A stretch of 6,174 bases of DNA from Gammaproteobacteria bacterium. Its GTDB lineage: Bacteria; Pseudomonadota; Gammaproteobacteria; Thiohalomonadales; Thiohalomonadaceae. Each line of letters starts with the position of its first letter. Within the stretch, counting starts at the first letter, position 1. The translations under genes were made by a program, and so were the position numbers. Positions 1-6,110 of the stretch are shown one piece after another. Where the stretch lies: the NCBI GenBank assembly GCA_015232955.1, contig JADFYS010000123.1, positions 1-6,174 on the forward strand, written 5' to 3'. The notes below the pieces were generated by a model. The model was not told the origin of the DNA. It saw only the letters and a program-made list of their open reading frames with translations, and made no database searches.

Positions 1-1075
1 CGAGAACGGCGGGAAAGAGAACGCCTTCACCGGCAGAGACTTCACCGCTTACTATCAGCAGTTGGAGAAGAGTCGGCTGGAGGTCAGCTTTCGTCTTGAA
101 GCGGATCGGATGCGAGGTCTGCTCCTGCCCGGGGATGAGGTGATCAAAGAGCGCGAAGTGGTGGTGGAGGAGCGACGGCTACGGACCGATGATAATCCCG
201 GTGCCCTCACCGGAGAGCAGTTTATGGCCACCGCCTTTCAGGTCAGCCCCTACCACAATCCGATCATCGGTTGGGGGGATGACATTGCCCAGCTCTCAGT
301 GGAAGATCTCAAACAGTGGTACCACCTCTGGTATAGCCCCAATAATGCCATCCTTGTGGTCGCCGGAGATGTGGAGCCAGAGGCGGTGATCGCCCTTGCC
401 ACCCGCTATTTTGGACCGATCCCCCCATCGACCCTCAAACCGGCGAAACGGCGTAATGAGCCGGAACAGCGGGGAGAGCGGCGGGTTGTGGTTCGGGCAG
501 AGGAGGCGAAACTCCCCTCGGTTCGTATCGGTTTCAAAGTTCCGGTACTGCGTACCGCGAGTGAGCGCTGGAGAGCCTACGCCCTCGAGGTGGCAGCCCA
601 TCTCCTCGACGGCGGTGACAGCGCCCGAATGAGTCGGGAGCTGGTGCGGGGGGCGGAGATCGCCGCCTCTGCCGGTGCGGGCTACGATCTTACCGCCCGT
701 CTCGACTCACTCTTTATTCTCAGTGGTACCCCGGTGCAGGGGGTAGCCGTCGAACAGCTGGAGAAGGCGCTGCTGCAGCAGGTGGAGCGACTGCAGCAGG
801 AGCCAATTGCAGTAGCAGAGCTGGAGAAGGTGAAGGCGCAGGTGATGGCAGGAAAGGTGTATGAACTCGATTCGGTCTTCTCTCAGGCGCTGCAGATCGG
901 GCTGCTCGAGACCGTGGGGCTGGAGTGGGAGGAGAAAGATCGCTATGTAGCGGAGATCGCCGCCGTGACTGCAGAGCAGGTGCAGCAGGTGGCACGAGAG
1001 TATCTGACGCGAAAGAGGATGACGGTGGCAACGCTCATTCCTGAGACCACAACAGCAGCAGAGGAGGGGGAGTGA
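1..1075 (+). CDS. M16 family zinc peptidase, probable catalytic subunit, 5' end cut by window edge
   Basis: This is the 3' part of an M16 (insulinase/pitrilysin-like, M16B-sized) metallopeptidase gene. The frame is open from base 2, giving 357 visible residues ending at TGA 1073-1075. The first visible residues read ENGGKENAFTGRDFTAYY, the stretch that in this family lies about 25 residues after the HxxEH zinc motif, so that motif should sit just upstream of the window. The downstream zinc-ligand region is visible as EREVVVEERR; the second glutamate of the EE pair (bases 170-172) aligns with the third metal ligand. A TTG at base 62 lies inside the conserved domain and is not the start. The C-terminal half lacks a recognisable RGLxY motif: the equivalent stretch around 640-690 reads LVRGAEIAASAGAGYD. 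The family degrades peptides in the envelope or periplasm; the substrate here is unknown. It is translationally coupled to a second M16 gene. Family identity is firm; the catalytic role is inferred. Confidence 0.93.
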   Translation, partial: ENGGKENAFTGRDFTAYYQQLEKSRLEVSFRLEADRMRGLLLPGDEVIKEREVVVEERRLRTDDNPGALTGEQFMATAFQVSPYHNPIIGWGDDIAQLSVEDLKQWYHLWYSPNNAILVVAGDVEPEAVIALATRYFGPIPPSTLKPAKRRNEPEQRGERRVVVRAEEAKLPSVRIGFKVPVLRTASERWRAYALEVAAHLLDGGDSARMSRELVRGAEIAASAGAGYDLTARLDSLFILSGTPVQGVAVEQLEKALLQQVERLQQEPIAVAELEKVKAQVMAGKVYELDSVFSQALQIGLLETVGLEWEEKDRYVAEIAAVTAEQVQQVAREYLTRKRMTVATLIPETTTAAEEGE

Positions 1076-2388
1076 TGGTGTTCTGGAAACGGTTGTGGCT
1101 GATTGGGACGGGGCTGTTCTGGTCCATCTCTCTGATGGCAGCGCCGCAGATTGAGCAGTGGCAGAGTGAGGGGGGGGCTGCGATCTACTTTGTTGCGGCC
1201 CCGGAGTTACCGATGGTCGATATCGAGATCTCCTTTGCCGCGGGTAGTGGTTATGACGGGGATCTGCCCGGGTTGGCCAATTTTACCGCGTCGATGGTGG
1301 AAGAGGGGGCGGGCACTCTCGATGCCGATGCGATAGCGGAGGGCTTTGATCGCCTTGGGGCCGGTTTTTCGGCCTCGGCCGATCGTGATCGCATCTCCCT
1401 CTCGCTGCGAACGCTGACCCAACCACAGCTTCTGCAGCAGGCGTTACAGCTCTATCGACTGCTGTTGACCGAACCGACATTTCCGGCGTCAGCGGTAGAG
1501 CGGGTACGGGAGCAGATCCTGGTCTCTCTGACCGCGGCAGAGCAGTCGCCTGCCTCTATCGCCAGCAGACGCTTCTATGCTGCCCTCTACGCCGACCACC
1601 CCTACGCCCATCCGGTTTCGGGGGATAAAAAGAGGGTGGCAGCGATCACTGCAAAAGAGATGCAGCAGTTCTATCAACGCTACTTTGTCCAGAAAAATGC
1701 GACGGTGGCGGTGGTCGGTGCGCTGTCGCGAAGTGAGGTTGAGGAGATAGTGCGCGAGCTGCTGTCACCGCTACCACCGGGTGAGGCTGCCTCCCCTCTG
1801 CCAGAGGTCATTGCGCCAGAGCAGGGGGCACGCATAGAGATCGCTTACCCCTCAAGCCAGACCCATATCCTCTGGGGACAGCCCGGATATCGCCGGGGAG
1901 ATCCGGACAAGTTTGCGCTCTATGTCGGCAATCACATCCTGGGTGGCAGCGGCCTCACCTCGCGCATTAGTGAAGAGGTGCGTGAGAAGCGGGGACTCTC
2001 CTATAGTGCCTATAGCTACTTTGTCCCCTACCGGCAGCCCGGTCCATTCACTCTCGGTCTTCAGACCAAGAACGCCCAACGCGAGGAGGCGCTATCAGTG
2101 CTCCAGCAGACGCTGACCCGCTTTATCGAGAAGGGGCCGGAAGAGAAGGAGTTGGTCGCGGCGAAACGCAATATTACCGGCAGTTTCCCCCTCAATATCG
2201 ACTCGAACAGCGATCTCCTCGCCTATCTGTCGGTGATCGGCTTCTATCAGCTGCCTCTGGACTATCTGGATACCTTTCCCCAGCGGGTGGAGGCGGTGAC
2301 GGTCGAGGATATTCGTCGCGTCTTCCGCAAGCGAATCGATCCCCGGAAGATGGTGACGGTGCTGGTGGGCGCGGGGAGTGGCGCTTAG
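1075..2388 (+). CDS. M16 family peptidase-like protein lacking HxxEH, probable exported partner subunit
   Basis: This is a second M16B-type protein of 437 residues. I chose ATG 1075, which overlaps the previous stop in TGATG, because the purine-rich AGGAGG at 1062-1067 is 7 bases upstream; GTG 1072 would leave only 4. The N-terminus looks like a signal peptide: Lys5-Arg6, a hydrophobic run at 7-21, and a likely cleavage near Ala22-Ala23. Where active members have HxxEH, this protein has N69-F-T-A-S73 (GLANFTASM), so it should not bind catalytic zinc. It keeps the C-terminal motif EVREKRGLSYSAY, with Arg306 and Tyr310, which helps bind substrate in M16B enzymes. Heterodimeric M16B peptidases with one HxxEH subunit and one R/Y subunit are known (the Sphingomonas Sph2681/Sph2682 pair), and the same arrangement is inferred here. 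Adjacent M16 genes beside rsmD also occur in Pseudomonas. The substrate is unknown. Confidence 0.93.
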   Translation: MVFWKRLWLIGTGLFWSISLMAAPQIEQWQSEGGAAIYFVAAPELPMVDIEISFAAGSGYDGDLPGLANFTASMVEEGAGTLDADAIAEGFDRLGAGFSASADRDRISLSLRTLTQPQLLQQALQLYRLLLTEPTFPASAVERVREQILVSLTAAEQSPASIASRRFYAALYADHPYAHPVSGDKKRVAAITAKEMQQFYQRYFVQKNATVAVVGALSRSEVEEIVRELLSPLPPGEAASPLPEVIAPEQGARIEIAYPSSQTHILWGQPGYRRGDPDKFALYVGNHILGGSGLTSRISEEVREKRGLSYSAYSYFVPYRQPGPFTLGLQTKNAQREEALSVLQQTLTRFIEKGPEEKELVAAKRNITGSFPLNIDSNSDLLAYLSVIGFYQLPLDYLDTFPQRVEAVTVEDIRRVFRKRIDPRKMVTVLVGAGSGA

Positions 2389-2391
2389 CTC

Positions 2392-2961
2392 GTGCAGCGT
2401 GCGCAGCTGAGGATTATTGGTGGCATCTGGCGGGGACGACGGATCCCTTTCCCCCCGCTGCCGGGGGTTCGCCCGACACCGGATCGGGTGCGGGAGACGC
2501 TGTTTAACTGGCTGCAGCCGCAGATTGTCGCCAGTCGCTGTCTCGATCTCTTTGCCGGGAGCGGCGCCCTTGGCCTTGAGGCGCTCTCGCGTCAGGCGGC
2601 AGAGGTGGTCTTTGTCGATAGTGCCCCTGGGGTGGCGACAGCGATTCGCGATCATCTCTCCACCTTTGGCACCACGCAAGGGGAGGTGGTGACCACTACC
2701 GCCGAGCGCTACCTGCAACAGGGTGGCGAGCCGTTTGATCTTATCTTTGTCGATCCCCCCTTCTCCAGCGGAATGTTGCCCTCACTTCTGACCCTCATTG
2801 GGGAGAGGGGGTGGCTCAGGCAGGGGGGGAGCCTCTATCTGGAGTCAGAGCAGGCGGTCGATCCGGCGTGGTTTGCACCGTTCCATTGGCAGATTCGACG
2901 CCAGAAGCGTGCGGGGCAGGTCTACTCCACTCTGGTGGATGCGGTTGGGGAGGGGGGCTGA
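2392..2961 (+). CDS. rsmD: 16S rRNA (guanine(966)-N2)-methyltransferase RsmD
   Basis: RsmD transfers a methyl group from S-adenosylmethionine to N2 of G966 in 16S rRNA, acting in the cytoplasm on assembling 30S particles. The 189-residue product matches the family: N-terminal RIIGGIWRGRRIPFP (7-21), the RPTPDRVRETLFNWL block (27-41), the SAM-binding DLFAGSGALGLEA (52-64), an acidic residue after the second strand (Asp76 in VFVDS), and the catalytic DPPF (121-124). E. coli RsmD is 198 residues, so this is close to full length. The start is GTG 2392, three bases after the preceding stop. The best ribosome site, GGGGAG at 2373-2378, is 13 bases away, so translation probably relies on coupling to the upstream gene. 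No other start preserves the conserved N-terminus. coaD follows after one base, as is common in this family's neighbourhood. Confidence 0.96.
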   Translation: MQRAQLRIIGGIWRGRRIPFPPLPGVRPTPDRVRETLFNWLQPQIVASRCLDLFAGSGALGLEALSRQAAEVVFVDSAPGVATAIRDHLSTFGTTQGEVVTTTAERYLQQGGEPFDLIFVDPPFSSGMLPSLLTLIGERGWLRQGGSLYLESEQAVDPAWFAPFHWQIRRQKRAGQVYSTLVDAVGEGG

Positions 2962-2962
2962 A

Positions 2963-3445
2963 GTGGCGATTACCGCAATCTATCCCGGAACCTTTGATCC
3001 GGTGACCCGGGGGCACACCGATCTCATTCTCCGCTCTACTCGTCTTTTTGAGCACACCGTGGTCGCTGTCGCCGAGAGTCGGGGTAAGGGGCCGCTCTTC
3101 ACACTAGAGGAGCGAATCGCGATGGTGGAGTCCTCGCTTGGGAATCACGGCAATAGGGTCTCGATCCTCGGCTTCAACACCCTGCTGGTCGACTTTGCTA
3201 CCACCATCGGCGCAACGGTGATTGTCCGCGGACTGCGAGCCGTCTCCGATTTTGAGTATGAGTTTCAGCTGGCAGGGATGAATCGCCACCTCTCGCCGCA
3301 GATAGAGACCCTGTTTCTCACCCCTGCAGCGGAGTATAGTTATCTCTCCTCTAGTCTGGTCAAGGAGGTGGCGGCACTGGGTGGGGACATTGAAGGGTTT
3401 GTTGATCCCATCGTGGCTACTGCGCTGCAGAAGAGAATAGGGTAG
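2963..3445 (+). CDS. coaD: Phosphopantetheine adenylyltransferase (CoaD)
   Basis: CoaD performs the penultimate step of coenzyme A synthesis, joining 4'-phosphopantetheine and ATP to give dephospho-CoA and pyrophosphate in the cytoplasm. The product is 160 residues; E. coli CoaD is 159. Visible motifs are the start-proximal AIYPGTFDPVTRGH (5-18), including the nucleotidyltransferase TxGH signature (Thr15-His18), then FTLEERIAM (46-54), RGLRAVSDFEYE (89-100), MNRHL (106-110) and SSSLVKEVA (129-137), the last being the C-terminal nucleotide-binding motif. The open frame extends upstream to 2798, but family alignment begins at GTG 2963, which has a strong G-rich ribosome site (GGGGAGGGGGG, 2947-2957) about 5 bases before it. 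The gene starts one base after the rsmD stop, so the two are almost certainly co-transcribed and coupled. Nothing unusual is seen in the catalytic residues. Confidence 0.97.
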   Translation: MAITAIYPGTFDPVTRGHTDLILRSTRLFEHTVVAVAESRGKGPLFTLEERIAMVESSLGNHGNRVSILGFNTLLVDFATTIGATVIVRGLRAVSDFEYEFQLAGMNRHLSPQIETLFLTPAAEYSYLSSSLVKEVAALGGDIEGFVDPIVATALQKRIG

Positions 3446-3448
3446 AAT
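3443..3448 (+). promoter_or_regulatory. Possible -10 element of a ferredoxin promoter
   Basis: TAGAAT matches the sigma-70 -10 consensus at five of six positions and overlaps the coaD stop codon. It is followed by GCTCGCC, a context often seen at gammaproteobacterial start sites. Transcription from here would begin near 3455 and give a leader of about 74 bases. The -35 region (around 3420-3425, CTGCGC) is poor, so this is a tentative call. It would allow the ferredoxin to be expressed separately from the peptidase-rsmD-coaD string. Confidence 0.35.
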
Positions 3449-3474
3449 GCTCGCCTTTATTCGCCACCATAACC

Positions 3475-3492
3475 TACTGGCTCACTCCAGTA
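3475..3492 (+). other. Small hairpin in the ferredoxin leader
   Basis: TACTGG (3475-3480) and CCAGTA (3487-3492) form a perfect 6 bp stem around the loop CTCACT. Only three T residues follow, so it is at best a weak terminator for coaD transcripts. It could equally be a 5' leader structure of the ferredoxin mRNA or a chance hairpin. The rest of the 83-base gap (3446-3528) is AT-rich and ends in the strong ribosome site AAGGAG (3514-3519), 9 bases before the ferredoxin ATG. Confidence 0.35.
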
Positions 3493-3528
3493 TTTGTAAA
3501 CTAATGATTTTAAAAGGAGAATTTTCCT

Positions 3529-3780
3529 ATGGCACTATTGATCACTGATGAATGCATAAACTGTGATGTTTGCGAGCCAGAGTGCCCCAATGGTGCCATC
3601 ACCATGGGCGATGAGATCTATGAGATCGATCCGGCGCTCTGTACCGAGTGCATTGGCCACTATGATGAGCCGCAGTGTGTCGAGGTCTGTCCGGTCGACT
3701 GTATTCCCAAGGATCCAGAGCACGAAGAGACGGAAGAGGAGCTTCGTGCCAAATATGAGATGCTGACTGAAGACGACTAG
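3529..3780 (+). CDS. 2[4Fe-4S] ferredoxin, Allochromatium/YfhL type
   Basis: This is a small cytoplasmic electron carrier of 83 residues with two [4Fe-4S] clusters. The cysteine pattern is C9-x2-C12-x2-C15-x3-C19-P, then C38-x2-C41-x8-C50-x3-C54-P. By family rule, one cluster uses C9, C12, C15 and C54, and the other C38, C41, C50 and C19. The x8 spacing instead of x2 between C41 and C50 is the 6-residue insertion of the Allochromatium vinosum/YfhL subfamily. So are the extra ninth cysteine, C58, and the acidic, probably helical C-terminal tail (EHEETEEELRAKYEMLTEDD). Members have very low, unequal cluster potentials. The physiological partner is not known from this window. The gene has its own AT-rich leader, strong ribosome site and terminator, so it may be an independent unit. 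The coaD-ferredoxin order matches Pseudomonas. The names fdx and yfhL are both used, so I leave the symbol blank. Confidence 0.95.
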   Translation: MALLITDECINCDVCEPECPNGAITMGDEIYEIDPALCTECIGHYDEPQCVEVCPVDCIPKDPEHEETEEELRAKYEMLTEDD

Positions 3781-3834
3781 TCGCACTTCATCGTGGAAAG
3801 TCCCTGCTGCAAAAACTGCTGGCTTGGGGAAATG

Positions 3835-3858
3835 GGGGCCAAAATGGCCCCTTTTTTT
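3835..3858 (+). terminator. Rho-independent terminator after the ferredoxin gene
   Basis: GGGGCC (3835-3840) pairs perfectly with GGCCCC (3846-3851) around the loop AAAAT, followed at once by seven T residues (3852-3858). It lies 55 bases after the ferredoxin stop and is a textbook intrinsic terminator on the + strand. It separates the upstream genes from the receiver-PilZ gene. The bases between the stop and this hairpin hold nothing I recognise. Confidence 0.92.
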
Positions 3859-3894
3859 ATCGTTGGAGACTGTCTTTTGGGGGTGGGCTGAGGC

Positions 3895-3900
3895 TACAAT
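3895..3900 (+). promoter_or_regulatory. Probable -10 element for the receiver-PilZ gene
   Basis: TACAAT matches the sigma-70 -10 consensus at five of six positions. It lies just after the ferredoxin terminator and 33 bases before the ATG, so transcription would begin near 3907. The -35 is weak: CTGTCT (3870-3875), with 19-base spacing, is the best I can find, so an activator may be needed. The -10 sits in a short imperfect inverted repeat, GAG(G)CTA-CAA-TAGCTC (3889-3904), of uncertain meaning. A new promoter is expected here because the terminator isolates the gene. Confidence 0.45.
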
Positions 3901-3933
3901 AGCTCATTCCCGAATCGAGGCGAGTAGCGAGAC

Positions 3934-4659
3934 ATGAGAAAACATCCGGTAGTGCTGGTGGTCGACACCAAAGAGGTCTTTGATTTTATGAAGCCCACGC
4001 TTAAAGAGAAGCTTCCCGGTTCAAAGTTGGTTCATATCCACTCCCACGATGAGGCGGTGGCGTTTGTCCGTTCAGATAAGATGGCCGATATTATCTTCCT
4101 CGACTGGAAAATGTCGGGTTCGAGTCTGATTGATGCCGTTCGTGCCGATCTCGAAAATCACAACACACCGCTGGTGATTATGACCGAGGCGACGCAGATC
4201 GGTCCGATTCGCGACTATTTTCACCACCACGATCTCTACTTCCTCAATAAACCGTTTATCCGTATCGGGGTCTCCAAGGCGATTGATCGGGTGCTGGACA
4301 GTATGGAACGGCGGCGAATGGAGCGACTTCACCCCGATAAGGAGTATGAGATTACGGTCTGCTTCTCAGAAGAGTGTACTACCACCTTTCAGCTGGTGGA
4401 TATCTCTGCAGAAGGGTGTCTTCTTCGCGGGAGCACTGAATACTGTCAACAGATCAACATCTACCATCAGGCGCAGTTGACCATCGATATCGAACAGTAC
4501 CATGTGGTGCTCAAAGGCGAGGTGAAGCGGATGTGTCAGGATGTTCCTGTACCGGAAGATAAAAGCACGATGATGGTGATGATCGACTTTACCGATACCC
4601 AAGAGAGTCACCAACAGAAACTGCTCGAACTGATCGACGATATGATGTTCAAGTGGTAG
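3934..4659 (+). CDS. Response regulator receiver-PilZ domain protein (putative c-di-GMP effector)
   Basis: The 241-residue protein joins an N-terminal receiver domain (about 5-122) to a C-terminal PilZ domain (about 126-240). The receiver shows VVLVVDTKE (6-14), the probable phosphoacceptor Asp57 in IIFLDWKMSG, the switch Thr84 in VIMTEA and Lys106-Pro107 in LNKPF. The second acidic-pocket aspartate is replaced by Thr12, which may weaken metal-dependent phosphorylation. The PilZ part carries the two c-di-GMP contact motifs: RxxxR (Arg127-Arg131 in RRRMER) and DxSxxG (Asp156-Gly161, DISAEG). A later GEVKRM stretch fits the PilZ barrel. No signal peptide or membrane segment is seen. The likely role is to link a phosphorelay or protein contact to c-di-GMP, perhaps in motility, biofilm or surface behaviour; the target is unknown. 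No kinase gene is adjacent. The ribosome site is weak (GAGG 3917-3920, 13 bases before ATG). The gene appears to be a single-gene unit. Domain calls are firm; function is inferred. Confidence 0.9.
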   Translation: MRKHPVVLVVDTKEVFDFMKPTLKEKLPGSKLVHIHSHDEAVAFVRSDKMADIIFLDWKMSGSSLIDAVRADLENHNTPLVIMTEATQIGPIRDYFHHHDLYFLNKPFIRIGVSKAIDRVLDSMERRRMERLHPDKEYEITVCFSEECTTTFQLVDISAEGCLLRGSTEYCQQINIYHQAQLTIDIEQYHVVLKGEVKRMCQDVPVPEDKSTMMVMIDFTDTQESHQQKLLELIDDMMFKW

Positions 4660-4673
4660 CTCCCTCGCGGAGC
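4659..4673 (+). other. Small hairpin at the end of the receiver-PilZ gene
   Basis: GCTCC (4659-4663) pairs with GGAGC (4669-4673) around the loop CTCGC, beginning at the last base of the stop codon. No T tract follows, so it is not an intrinsic terminator by itself. It may help protect the mRNA 3' end or may be chance. Confidence 0.3.
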
Positions 4674-4685
4674 CGGACGATGATT

Positions 4686-4719
4686 TCGACCCGAAAACGG
4701 AGTCGATACCCTATTTTTT
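4686..4719 (+). terminator. Possible weak terminator or leader hairpin before rpe
   Basis: TCGACCCG (4686-4693) pairs with CGG-A-GTCGA (4698-4706) around the loop AAAA, giving an 8 bp stem with a single bulged A (4701). A run of six T residues (4714-4719) follows, but 7 bases separate the stem from it, which is longer than in efficient intrinsic terminators. It could partly end the receiver-PilZ transcript, attenuate read-through into rpe, or be an rpe leader element. I see no convincing rpe promoter in this 85-base gap. Confidence 0.4.
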
Positions 4720-4744
4720 CTGAAATATAACCTGAGGAATCGCC

Positions 4745-5437
4745 ATGACAGACTATCTGATCGCCCCCTCCATTCTCTCTGCCGACTTTGCCCGACTGGG
4801 AGAAGAGGTGGACAATGTCCTGAAATCGGGTGCGGATATCGTCCATTTTGATGTGATGGATAACCACTATGTCCCCAATCTGACCATTGGGCCACTGGTG
4901 TGTGAAGCACTGCGTAAACATGGTGTGACCGCCGATATTGATGTCCACCTGATGGTGAAGCCGGTGGATCGTATTGTTCCCGATTTTGCCGCCGCGGGGG
5001 CGACCTATATCACCTTTCACCCCGAAGCATCAGAGCATATCGACCGTACCCTGCAGCTGATTCGAAATGAAGGGTGTAAGGCGGGGCTGGTCTTTAATCC
5101 GGCGACCCCACTCTCTCACCTCGACTATGTGATGGATAAGATCGATATGATTCTGGTGATGTCGGTGAACCCCGGCTTTGGCGGGCAGAGCTTCATCCCT
5201 GCAGCAATGGATAAGCTGCGTGAATGTAAGCAGCGGATTGACGCCTCTGGCTACGATATCCGGCTTGAGATCGACGGGGGAGTGAAGGCGGAGAATATTC
5301 GTGAAGTGGCTGAGACCGGTTGTGATACCTTTGTTGCCGGGTCCGGTATCTTTGGCAAAGGGGTTGCGACAGACGCCAACGGTTACGACACCATTTTAAA
5401 GGCATTTCGTGCAGAACTGGCCAAAGTAGGCCGTTAG
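4745..5437 (+). CDS. rpe: Ribulose-phosphate 3-epimerase
   Basis: Rpe interconverts D-ribulose 5-phosphate and D-xylulose 5-phosphate in the pentose phosphate pathway and, in autotrophs, the Calvin cycle. The 230-residue TIM-barrel protein is full length (E. coli about 225). It shows IAPSILSADFA (6-16) with Ser9, metal ligands His34 and Asp36 in IVHFDVMD, His68 in DVHLMV, the MSVNPGFGGQSF phosphate loop (139-150) and Asp177 in LEIDGGV, with Asp36 and Asp177 as the expected acid/base pair. VAGSGIFG near the C-terminus completes phosphate binding. ATG 4745 is preceded by GAGGA (4734-4738) at 6 bases, which fixes the start. gph follows after one base. In Calvin-cycle bacteria this enzyme is also called CbbE, but no Rubisco gene is visible here, so I use the general name. 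Confidence 0.97.
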   Translation: MTDYLIAPSILSADFARLGEEVDNVLKSGADIVHFDVMDNHYVPNLTIGPLVCEALRKHGVTADIDVHLMVKPVDRIVPDFAAAGATYITFHPEASEHIDRTLQLIRNEGCKAGLVFNPATPLSHLDYVMDKIDMILVMSVNPGFGGQSFIPAAMDKLRECKQRIDASGYDIRLEIDGGVKAENIREVAETGCDTFVAGSGIFGKGVATDANGYDTILKAFRAELAKVGR

Positions 5438-5438
5438 T

Positions 5439-6110
5439 ATGGCGCAGTTTACCCCTGAAATGGTACTCATTGATGTCGATGGTACCTTGGTGGATAGTGT
5501 TCCGGATCTCTGCTTCTGCGTGGACGAGATGATGACCCGGATCGGGATGGCCCCTCATGGTGAGGCGAGCGTGCGGACCTGGGTTGGCAACGGGGTGGAA
5601 CGGCTGGTGCGTCGCGCCCTGACCAACTCTCTTGACGGAGAGCCGGATGAGGCGCTGTTTGCCAAGGCCTACCCGATATTTCTCGATCTCTATGCGGTGA
5701 ATACCAGCCAACGCAGTGCCCTCTACCCAGGGGTAGAAGAGGGGCTGGCCTTTCTGCGTCAGGGGGGGTATCAACTCGGTTGTGTCACCAATAAGGCGGA
5801 GCAGTTTACCCTGCCGCTACTGCGGGATCTCGGTATTGCTGACCACTTTGCGATCATTATCAGTGGCGATACCCTGGCCAAAAAGAAGCCCGATCCCCTT
5901 CCGCTGCTTCACGCAGCCGCCCACTTTGGGGTGGATCCGACCGTCTCCTTGATGATTGGCGACTCCATGAGTGATGTCAAGGCGGCGCGGGCTGCGGGGT
6001 TCTCTATCATCTGTATGAGTTACGGCTATAACCACGGGGAGGATATCCGCAACTCCCATCCCGACGCGGTGATCGACTCCATGGCCGAACTGAGTCACCT
6101 CCTCGGATAA
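5439..6110 (+). CDS. gph: Phosphoglycolate phosphatase (HAD superfamily)
   Basis: Gph hydrolyses 2-phosphoglycolate to glycolate and phosphate, clearing a product of Rubisco oxygenation and of DNA 3'-end repair that inhibits central enzymes. The 223-residue cytoplasmic protein has all HAD motifs: motif I DVDGTLVDS (12-20) with nucleophile Asp12 and acid/base Asp14, a helical cap region (about 21-95) containing TWVGNGVERLVRRAL, motif II Thr117 in GCVTNK, motif III Lys150 in KKPDP, and motif IV GDSMSD with Asp175 and Asp179. Motif I has Val at position 13 where DFDGT is more usual, a conservative change. Start ATG 5439 lies one base after the rpe stop with only a weak GTAGG upstream, so coupling to rpe is likely. 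HAD phosphatases are hard to assign exactly; the rpe-gph order is the main support for Gph. Stop is TAA 6108-6110. Confidence 0.93.
   Translation: MAQFTPEMVLIDVDGTLVDSVPDLCFCVDEMMTRIGMAPHGEASVRTWVGNGVERLVRRALTNSLDGEPDEALFAKAYPIFLDLYAVNTSQRSALYPGVEEGLAFLRQGGYQLGCVTNKAEQFTLPLLRDLGIADHFAIIISGDTLAKKKPDPLPLLHAAAHFGVDPTVSLMIGDSMSDVKAARAAGFSIICMSYGYNHGEDIRNSHPDAVIDSMAELSHLLG

Noticed and set aside
62..64. TTG as start of the first M16 gene
   Set aside because: Conserved M16 sequence (GGKENAFTGRDFTAYY) continues upstream of it to the window edge, so the gene is truncated by the window rather than starting here.
1072..1074. GTG as start of the second M16 gene
   Set aside because: It adds one residue and leaves only 4 bases to the ribosome site; ATG 1075 gives better spacing.
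2095..2718. Long minus-strand open frame of 207 codons across the second M16 gene and rsmD
   Set aside because: It lies opposite two well-recognised genes, has a composition rich in Arg, His and Pro typical of antisense frames in GC-rich genes, and shows no family motif.
2798..2962. Upstream extension of the coaD frame
   Set aside because: The added residues are Gly/Arg/Ser-rich, overlap rsmD and have no match to CoaD, whose conserved N-terminus begins at GTG 2963 behind a strong ribosome site.
4726..4731. TATAAC as a -10 element for rpe
   Set aside because: Transcription would start after the ribosome site GAGGA (4734-4738), and no -35 is seen at the right spacing.
5193..5774. Minus-strand open frame of 193 codons across rpe and gph
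   Set aside because: It is opposite two clear genes and has no recognisable motif, so it is best explained as a shadow frame.
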